From: Hymenobacter sp. DG25B
GTDB lineage: Bacteria > Bacteroidota > Bacteroidia > Cytophagales > Hymenobacteraceae
Length of the DNA: 64,000 nucleotides
Direction of reading: 5' to 3'
Assembly (NCBI RefSeq): GCF_000801315.1
Contig: NZ_CP010054.1
Location: forward strand, 1,674,001-1,738,000
A model generated the notes under the pieces. The model was not told the origin of the DNA. It searched no databases and saw only the letters and a list, made by a program, of their open reading frames with translations. How positions within the stretch are numbered: position 1 is the stretch's first letter; each line of letters opens with the position of its first letter. Of the stretch, positions 41,321-47,188 are shown piece after piece. Made by a program: the position numbers and the translations under genes.

Positions 41321-42313
41321 TTAAGCGACTTTCACAATGGCCTTGCCGGTGTTTTCGCCCTGGAATAAGCCCAGAAATGCGGCCGGCAGCTGGTCGAAGC
41401 CTTCGGTAATGGTTTCTTCGGCCTGCAGCTTGCCTTGCTGATACCACTCGGCCAGGTGCTGAATGCCCTCGGGCCAGCGCTCCAGGTAGTCGCTCACTAT
41501 AAAACCCTTTAGCAGGGCGCTGGTTTTCAGAAGCTTGGGCTCCGGGCGCGGGCCCATGGGCACCGAAGTGGCGTTATACATCGAAATCTGGCCGCACAGG
41601 GCAATGCGGGCGTGCTTGTTCAGCAGGTCGTACACGGCATCGGTAATGGCGCCGCCCACGTTATCAAAGTAGCAGTCTACGCCCCTTGGGGCGGCCGCGG
41701 CCAGAGCTTGGGCTATGTCCGGGGTGGTTTTGTAGTTGATGGCTTCATCAAACCCCAGCTTCTTCAATTCGGCCACTTTCTCATCGGAGCCGGCTGTGCC
41801 GATAACGCGGGCGCCTTTAATTTTAGCCAGCTGGCCCACCACCATGCCTACGGCGCCGGCTGCCCCGGACACTACTACCGTTTCGCCGGGCTTGGGCTGG
41901 CAGATATCCAGCAGCCCGAAATAAGCCGTGAGGCCCGTCATGCCCAGCAAACCCAGATAGTAGCTCAACGGCGCCTGATTGGCAGGCACCCGCGTGAGGC
42001 CCTGCCCGCCGGACACGCAGTATTCCTGCCAGGGCAGGTTGCCTACTACTATGCTGCCTACGGGCAGCTGCTCGTTATGGCTTTCCACCACTTCGGCCAC
42101 TACGCCCCCATTAATGGGCTGCCCTACTTCAAACGGGGCCACGTAGGACTTGGCGTCGCTCATACGGCCCCGCATATAGGGGTCTACGGAGGCGTAGCGC
42201 ATTTTCAGGAGCACCTGCCCGGCCTGGGGCTGCGGAATTTCCTGTTCTTCAAATCGAAAATTAGCGAGGGTAGGCGCGCCCTGTGGGCGACTGGCCAGCA
42301 GTATGGTTTTCAT
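41321..42313 (-). CDS. Zinc-independent MDR oxidoreductase (NADP-dependent, CurA-like)
   Basis: The 330-residue reductase of the leukotriene B4 12-hydroxydehydrogenase / CurA type has FRFEEQEIPQPQAGQVLLKM at the start and DPYMRGRM, the typical substrate-side motif. The Rossmann site is VVVSGAAGAVGMVVGQLAKIKGARVIGTAGS, with YFDNVGG later and ending in GENTGKAIVKV. It lacks the zinc cysteines of alcohol dehydrogenases. It reduces enones or 2-alkenals, again fitting the aldehyde-defence cluster. Confidence 0.92.
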   Translation of the reverse strand: MKTILLASRPQGAPTLANFRFEEQEIPQPQAGQVLLKMRYASVDPYMRGRMSDAKSYVAPFEVGQPINGGVVAEVVESHNEQLPVGSIVVGNLPWQEYCVSGGQGLTRVPANQAPLSYYLGLLGMTGLTAYFGLLDICQPKPGETVVVSGAAGAVGMVVGQLAKIKGARVIGTAGSDEKVAELKKLGFDEAINYKTTPDIAQALAAAAPRGVDCYFDNVGGAITDAVYDLLNKHARIALCGQISMYNATSVPMGPRPEPKLLKTSALLKGFIVSDYLERWPEGIQHLAEWYQQGKLQAEETITEGFDQLPAAFLGLFQGENTGKAIVKVA

Positions 42314-42408
42314 AGGATAATGCGTTGCAGGAATGAGGTAATACGAAAGCGAGAGCCCGCAGAAACCAGAAAATTCTGACCTCCGCGGGCTCTTTTGTTT
42401 CGGCCAGA

Positions 42409-42843
42409 CTAGTTAGTGGTAGTGTGCAGGTTTACCTCAATGTTGCCGCGGGTAGCGCGGGAGTAGGGGCAAATCTGATGCGCGGCTTCTACCAACTCTT
42501 CCGCCTGGGATTGTGCCAGCCCGGGAATGTTCACGTGCAGGTCGGCGGAGATGCCGTAGCCGCCATCCTCGGCCTGGCCAAAACCGATGAGGCCTTCTAC
42601 GGTAACGCCTTCCAGCCGTACGCCGGCCTGGCGGGCAGCTACGCCCAGGGCACCTTCAAAGCAAGCCGCATAACCGGCCGCAAACAGCTGCTCGGGGTTG
42701 GTAGCGCCGGTTTTGCCGGGGCCACCCATAGCTTTGGGCGTGCTCAGGGCAATGTTCAGCACTTCATCATTAGAAGAAACGTGGCCATCCCGGCCACCTT
42801 TGGCTTTGGCCTGGGCCGTGAAAAGTTTTTTCTCGAGTTTCAT
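42409..42843 (-). CDS. ohr: Organic hydroperoxide resistance protein, second copy
   Basis: The 144-residue Ohr/OsmC peroxidase has peroxidatic C61 (AAGYAACF), resolving C125 (HQICPYS) and R18 with the QLFAAG helix. The start is the ATG at 42843; the codon before it in the open frame is TTG. It sits 29 nt downstream of a MarR/OhrR gene on the same strand, the classical ohrR-ohr unit, whereas the copy at 22382 is unlinked to a regulator. Confidence 0.94.
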   Translation of the reverse strand: MKLEKKLFTAQAKAKGGRDGHVSSNDEVLNIALSTPKAMGGPGKTGATNPEQLFAAGYAACFEGALGVAARQAGVRLEGVTVEGLIGFGQAEDGGYGISADLHVNIPGLAQSQAEELVEAAHQICPYSRATRGNIEVNLHTTTN

Positions 42844-42872
42844 CAAAGGAAAGTTTAAGGAAAGAAGGATTC

Positions 42873-43328
42873 TTAAGTAAGGCGCGCCAGAAGCGTATTC
42901 AACTGCTGACGCAAGTTGTCTACCTCGGCAGGCGAGAGATGCAGTTTCTCCAGCATCTTTTCGGGAATGCGGCAGGCGCTATTCTGCAGGGTGCGGCCGG
43001 CCGGCAACAGGCTGATAATCACGGAGCGCTCATCCTGCGGGTCGCGGTGGCGGCTTATCCATTGCTTTTGCTCCATGCGCTTCAGCAAAGGCGTCAGCGT
43101 GCCCGAGTCCAGCAGTAGATTATCGCCCAGAGCTTTCACCGTCAGCTGCTCATGCTCCCAGAGCAGCAGCAGCACCAGGTATTGCGGATAGGTGAGGTCC
43201 AACTCCTGCAGCAGGGGTTGGTAGGCTTTGGTTAGCATGCGGGAAACGGCATACAGCGGAAAACACAGTTGGTTTTCCAGCTTCAGCCAGGAAGGATCAG
43301 GCGTAGGGGTAGGGTCAGAGTTGCTCAT
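42873..43328 (-). CDS. ohrR: MarR-family redox regulator (OhrR-like)
   Basis: The 151-residue repressor has the reactive cysteine typical of OhrR in LENQLCFPLYAVSRMLTKAYQPLL (C22) and a winged helix with TVKALGDNLLLDSGTLTPLLKRMEQKQWISRHRDPQDERSV, where DSGTLTPLLKRME is the recognition helix. The sensing Cys is oxidised by organic peroxides and releases DNA. No second cysteine is close to the C-terminus except C118 in NSACRIPEK, so it may use a one- or two-Cys mechanism. It regulates the downstream ohr gene and probably itself. Confidence 0.92.
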   Translation of the reverse strand: MSNSDPTPTPDPSWLKLENQLCFPLYAVSRMLTKAYQPLLQELDLTYPQYLVLLLLWEHEQLTVKALGDNLLLDSGTLTPLLKRMEQKQWISRHRDPQDERSVIISLLPAGRTLQNSACRIPEKMLEKLHLSPAEVDNLRQQLNTLLARLT

Positions 43329-43361
43329 TGTGGGGTATAAAGCCGCTTAGGTTGTCTAATG

Positions 43362-43382
43362 TTTGATTGTGTGCAATTGAAA
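43362..43382. promoter_or_regulatory. Candidate OhrR operator
   Basis: The 21-nt site starts TTTGATTG and ends CAATTGAAA around a TGTG centre. The core ATTG-TGTG-CAAT is a perfect inverted repeat and the outer TTT/AAA are also symmetric. It lies 34-54 nt upstream of the ohrR start. AT-rich sites of this shape are known for OhrR proteins. Confidence 0.5.
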
Positions 43383-43433
43383 TATTTTCAGAAAGACATA
43401 AGGGTCTGATTATCAGGTGAAATATTTGCCATA

Positions 43434-43466
43434 AAAAAGCACAGCACCCCGGCCGGAATGCTGTGC
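43434..43466 (-). terminator. Terminator of the rhodanese gene
   Basis: GCACAGCA (43439-43446) pairs with TGCTGTGC (43459-43466), extended by CC/GG pairs; the A run to the left gives a T tract on the minus strand. Confidence 0.85.
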
Positions 43467-43531
43467 CACTACAAATCAAGGGAAAGAAAACGTACGCAGG
43501 CTAGGTAGTTCCCTGTAAAACAAAGGCTACT

Positions 43532-43834
43532 TTATTGGGCCTGCTGATACGCCTGAAAGCCGCCGAGCAGGTTGCGCACGTTGGTAAAGCCTTGCTGGGT
43601 GAGATAGGCCTTGGCCGAAGCCGAGCGGCCGCCGCCTTTGCAATGTACTACCACTTCCTGGTTTTTCAGGCCTTCCAGCTCATCCAGCTTGCCGGGCAGC
43701 TCGCCCATGGGAATGTTGCGGCTGCCTTCAATGTGGCCTTCCTCATTTTCCCAGGTTTCGCGCACGTCAATGATGATGGGAGCGGTGCCTTCGGCCTGGC
43801 GTTGTTTCAGTTCAGCGGGGGTGATATCGGGCAT
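43532..43834 (-). CDS. Single-domain rhodanese
   Basis: The 100-residue rhodanese homology domain has the CH2A motif IIIDVRETWENEEGHIEGSRNIPMGEL and the active-site loop VVHCKGGGRS with persulfide-forming C65. It ends with LTQQGFTNVRNLLGGFQAY. It transfers sulfur from thiosulfate or persulfides to an acceptor; the physiological donor is not known. It is transcribed alone and is complete at the usual length. Confidence 0.93.
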   Translation of the reverse strand: MPDITPAELKQRQAEGTAPIIIDVRETWENEEGHIEGSRNIPMGELPGKLDELEGLKNQEVVVHCKGGGRSASAKAYLTQQGFTNVRNLLGGFQAYQQAQ

Positions 43835-43912
43835 GAGTAAAAGAGAAAGGTGGAAAAGGGAGGAGAAGTTGCGCCGGCAACGCCCTACAAAGCTACAAGA
43901 AGTTGCAAACAG

Positions 43913-45760
43913 CTAGCGCGTCAGCACCAGCCGCTTGGTGGCCAGGCTGCCATCGGGCAGGGCCAGCCGCATGAAGTACACCCCGGCCGGCAGCCTGGAT
44001 AAGTCCAGCGCAGGCTGGCCCTGGGCCAGGCCGGTTTGCTGCCACACGGTGCGGCCCAGCGCATCCAGCACGGTGGCGTGCGTATAGCGACCTTTCACCT
44101 GTACTATGCCGGTAGAGGGATTAGGATAGAGCGTAAGCAGGGCCGCAGCCCGGGAAGGCGTGGCGGCCGTTACCGTACCCGTCATCACGGGGCGTAGCAT
44201 CAGGGCCCCGGAAAAGTCCGTCACCGCCGACCACTCGTTCCGGACCTGATAGAAGAAGTAATTGGCGGGCGGTGAGCTGTTTAAATCCAGCCCAAACTGC
44301 ACAAACTGCCCCAGGGAAGCCTGCCCGTAGCCCACGTAAAACGTGCCGCTTACCCCCACTGGCTGCGAAAAGGGAACATCCAGAAACCCGCCCGCCGGGG
44401 CCGTAGCGGGGACGGTGTACGGAACGGAAGCCAAGGGTTTTTCGGCGGGCTTCCCGTTTTCATCGGCCCAAACGGAGAGCGTAATGGCCCGGCCGGCGGC
44501 ATTGGGCAGCACCGGGTACAAGCGTACGCTGCGCACCTGGTCGGGCTGGTTCAGGTCGATGCGGTAGGCGAAAAAGGTGGAGGCTCCGCCCGTCAGGGCC
44601 GGCAGGCTGACGGCTGCTTCGGCCGTGCCATCATCGTAGGCATAATAGTCGGAGAGCTCCGTTACACGGGAAATGGAGTCGTTGGGCTGGATGCGCGAGT
44701 CGGTTTCGTTGGTGCCCAGCAAAATGCGGTGCCGGATGCGCTGCGGCCCGCCCGTGAGTAGGGACGCGGCCACGGTGCGTACGTCGCCCATAATGGGCAC
44801 CTGCCGGGCGCTGGCATCAATGGAGCGGTTGCCGGTAAGGAACTGCAGCTCCGGACCCCTGGGCAGGTTCTGGGCCGTGCCGCGCCAGGTAATGGGCGTA
44901 GGGGCAGGGCCAATGTCGAAGTTGTTGATGGTGGTGCCGGTCTGGTCGTTCAGCTCATCGGCGGGGGTGGGCGCGGCCGCCAGCTGCACGGCGGGCATGC
45001 TGGCGTAGCGCTTTAGCAAGGAAGTGAGCGGGGCGCTGGTGGCAATGTCGCGGTAGGTGGTGTCGGCGGCGGAGCGGTTGCGGTCCAGCTTCAGGTAATC
45101 CAGGCTCCAGGCGTCGCGGGTGTTGGCCTGGTTGCCGATACTGTGAAAGCGGAAGCGGAAGTTGGCGTGCAGGTATTGCGGCTCGGTTACGGCCACAATT
45201 TCCTGGGCAAAATCGGTGCGGCGGCCCGTGCTGCGCTGGCTCCAGATGGACTGCCACTGGCCAGCGTCGTTCAGAAATTCCAGGGTGAAAGCCACCTGCC
45301 GCGTAGAGCTGGCCGCCGACGGCGAGCCTACAATACTGCCCGCCTGCCAGAAAAAGCTCAGATACACGTTGGAGCCAGCGGTAAGCCCACTTAAGTCAAT
45401 GGGCAACGAGGTGAGCGTATCGGTATCACTGTAAAAGGAAGAGCTGCCGTAGGGCTGGCCATTTGCTTTCAGGCCATCAAACGTGACAACGTTGCGGGAG
45501 GGCGGCGCCACCGGAAACCGGTTATTCACTAATGTTCCACCGCGCGGTTCCCAATGCTCGGCATTAGGCGTGCCTTCGGGCTGCTGGGCAAAATCATCGA
45601 AAAAGGGTAATGCTATACTGGTGCCCCGGGCCGCTGAATGGGAAGCGTTGCCAACCGGTGACGCCCGGCCTGGGTCAGCGGAAAGCGGCTGTACGTTTTG
45701 CGCCCGCAGCTGCGTGGCCCACGTCAAAAGCAAACAGAGGAGAAAGCTGGAACGCATCAT
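43913..45760 (-). CDS. Type IX secretion cargo protein, unknown function
   Basis: The 615-residue exported protein has a signal peptide (RSSFLLCLLLTWATQLRAQ). The mature part contains a jelly-roll-like domain (about 35-210, ALPFFDDFAQQPEGTPNAEHWEPRGGTLVNN) and a beta-sandwich middle. The C-terminal T9SS sorting domain is LLTLYPNPSTGIVQVKG to AGVYFMRLALPDGSLATKRLVLTR. The T9SS domain directs secretion through the outer membrane and, usually, anchoring to the surface. No catalytic motif was identified. The ATG at 45760 (or 45757) was chosen; the longer frame begins with TTG. Confidence 0.82.
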   Translation of the reverse strand: MMRSSFLLCLLLTWATQLRAQNVQPLSADPGRASPVGNASHSAARGTSIALPFFDDFAQQPEGTPNAEHWEPRGGTLVNNRFPVAPPSRNVVTFDGLKANGQPYGSSSFYSDTDTLTSLPIDLSGLTAGSNVYLSFFWQAGSIVGSPSAASSTRQVAFTLEFLNDAGQWQSIWSQRSTGRRTDFAQEIVAVTEPQYLHANFRFRFHSIGNQANTRDAWSLDYLKLDRNRSAADTTYRDIATSAPLTSLLKRYASMPAVQLAAAPTPADELNDQTGTTINNFDIGPAPTPITWRGTAQNLPRGPELQFLTGNRSIDASARQVPIMGDVRTVAASLLTGGPQRIRHRILLGTNETDSRIQPNDSISRVTELSDYYAYDDGTAEAAVSLPALTGGASTFFAYRIDLNQPDQVRSVRLYPVLPNAAGRAITLSVWADENGKPAEKPLASVPYTVPATAPAGGFLDVPFSQPVGVSGTFYVGYGQASLGQFVQFGLDLNSSPPANYFFYQVRNEWSAVTDFSGALMLRPVMTGTVTAATPSRAAALLTLYPNPSTGIVQVKGRYTHATVLDALGRTVWQQTGLAQGQPALDLSRLPAGVYFMRLALPDGSLATKRLVLTR

Positions 45761-45952
45761 CAGGGGCAAGTTACGTAAGCCAGGCGGGTAGAGGTACAGC
45801 GCGTTGCGGAACAACGTTTGCGGGTAGGAAATATTGATAGGTTAGTATGGAAACAAAGGGTGATACCTATGAACGTCATTCCGAGAATGTGGCGCAGCAA
45901 GCCAGGAACCGAGGCATCCCGCGTGCTGCCGTTGCAATGCTATACTACCCTG

Positions 45953-46056
45953 CCTGTCATCCTGAGCTTGCGAAGGACCTTCTCCCAACTGAACGAGTCG
46001 TTGTTACGATGGTCGTTCTAGCTTGATAAGGTCCTTCGCAAGCTCAGGATGACAGG
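45953..46056. repeat. Long perfect inverted repeat, TCATCCTGAGC family (second copy)
   Basis: 29-bp perfect arms (45953-45981 and 46028-46056) begin CCTGTCATCCTGAGC and contain GCGAAGGACCTT, around a 46-nt unrelated centre. The arms match those at 36191-36292 except for one T in AGCTTTGCGAAG/AGCTTGCGAAG. Confidence 0.88.
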
Positions 46057-46137
46057 TAGAGAGGCGAGCGGCTTCTCCAAGCTTAGCATGACGGGCGAAT
46101 AGGTATTTAGAGATGTTAAAAATGACCAATTATCAAT

Positions 46138-46172
46138 AAAAAAGGCCCACTGCTTGCGCAACGGGCCTTTTG
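46138..46172 (-). terminator. Terminator of the PASTA gene
   Basis: AAAAGGCCC (46140-46148) pairs with GGGCCTTTT (46163-46171), with an A run giving T's on the minus strand, 18 nt after the stop codon. Confidence 0.85.
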
Positions 46173-46189
46173 ATCCTTCTAGTAATAAC

Positions 46190-46975
46190 TTACTCAACAG
46201 GCTTTAGGGGCGCCTGACCAGCTACCCACAAATCCACCAGCTGGCCGGTGCGGATGGTGGCGCCGGGCGAGGAAACGGGGCGCTGTTTCACCACATTGCC
46301 ATCTTCCTGGCCTTCTTCGGCGGCCTGGTAGAAGATTTCGCCTACCTGCAGGCCCTGGCCGGCCAGTAGGGTAGCGGCTTCGTCGGCGGGCATATTTACT
46401 ACGTTGGGTACCGGGAATTCCTGGTTGCCCTGGCCGTCGCCAACTACCAGGTCTACTTTGGTGCCTTTGGCAATGGGGGCGCCGGGCGCAATTTCTTTAC
46501 CGTTCACCAGCTGTTTCAGCACGGCGTTCTGGGCCAGGTCGGGCACCAGCTGAATCTGGCCTACTACCAGGTCGTAGCTTTTCAGAATCATCTGGGCGTT
46601 TTTCACCGAGCCATCCGTGAGGCGGGGCATCTTAATCACCGGCGGATTTTTCATCGACACGGAGATGTAGATTTTGCGGTCTTCCTTCACCTTTTCGCCC
46701 GGGGCGGGGTCCTGGGTGAGCACGGTGCCGGGGCGGGTGCCGGGGTTGTAGCTGCTGTCGTCCACGAAGAAAAGCAGGTTGCGCTCATCCAGATAATCCT
46801 CCAGATCGGTCTGCTGCATCCCCGTGATTTTAGGTACTACAATGGTTTCGCCGTGGTTGGTGGTCATGGGCAGATACACGTAGAAAAACCCGAGTACCAT
46901 GATGGCTACCACCGCTGCCATAGCCAGCAAATGCTTCAGCACATCAAGCGGCGTATCTGATTTGAAAAAGGACAT
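46190..46975 (-). CDS. Membrane-anchored PASTA-domain protein
   Basis: The 261-residue protein has a short cytoplasmic N-terminus, a single membrane span (about 16-38: LAMAAVVAIMVLGFFYVYLP) and three PASTA repeats outside: VPKITGMQQTDLEDYLDERNL (about 47-110), MPRLTDGSVKNAQMILKSYDL (about 115-182) and VPNVVNMPADEAATLLAGQGL (about 190-255). PASTA domains bind peptidoglycan or muropeptides. No kinase is attached, unlike PknB. It lies upstream-to-downstream behind the D-Ala-D-Ala ligase gene in reverse order, an arrangement that links it to cell-wall synthesis. Confidence 0.9.
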   Translation of the reverse strand: MSFFKSDTPLDVLKHLLAMAAVVAIMVLGFFYVYLPMTTNHGETIVVPKITGMQQTDLEDYLDERNLLFFVDDSSYNPGTRPGTVLTQDPAPGEKVKEDRKIYISVSMKNPPVIKMPRLTDGSVKNAQMILKSYDLVVGQIQLVPDLAQNAVLKQLVNGKEIAPGAPIAKGTKVDLVVGDGQGNQEFPVPNVVNMPADEAATLLAGQGLQVGEIFYQAAEEGQEDGNVVKQRPVSSPGATIRTGQLVDLWVAGQAPLKPVE

Positions 46976-47065
46976 TATTTACAGGAGCTAGGAGCAGGAA
47001 GTTAGGAGTAGAGAGGCGAAAATAGCTGGCCGAAGTTAGAAGCTAAAAAAGCTAAAAATTAGAAG

Positions 47066-47185
47066 CTAGTTCCCCTCCTCAGCTGAGGAGGGGCTAGGGG
47101 TGGTTGACCAATCGGTGCACGATCATCAATATCTAGCTTTAGCTGACCACCCCTAACCCCTCCTTGAAAAAAGGAGGGGAACTAG
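47066..47185. repeat. Nested inverted repeat, AGGAGGGG family
   Basis: Outer arms CTAGTTCCCCTCC (47066-47078) and GGAGGGGAACTAG (47173-47185) enclose inner arms AGGAGGGGCTAGGGGTGGT-like (about 47086-47104) and its near-complement (47146-47165). It ends 3 nt downstream of the ligase stop codon. The same CCCCTCCTT/AAGGAGGGG type element is frequent in Bacteroidota intergenic DNA. Confidence 0.82.
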
Positions 47186-47188
47186 TTC

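Larger units (their letters stand above)
45761..46189. other. Gene-free region with repeats and a terminator
   Basis: These 429 nt separate two minus-strand genes and hold a CGTCATTCCGAG-type fragment (about 45877-45925), the 29-bp inverted repeat at 45953-46056, a GCTTAGCATGACGGGCG fragment (about 46080-46097) and a terminator. No open frame with coding character is seen. The part next to 45760 must hold the promoter of the T9SS cargo gene but no good TAnnTTTG box was found. Confidence 0.65.
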
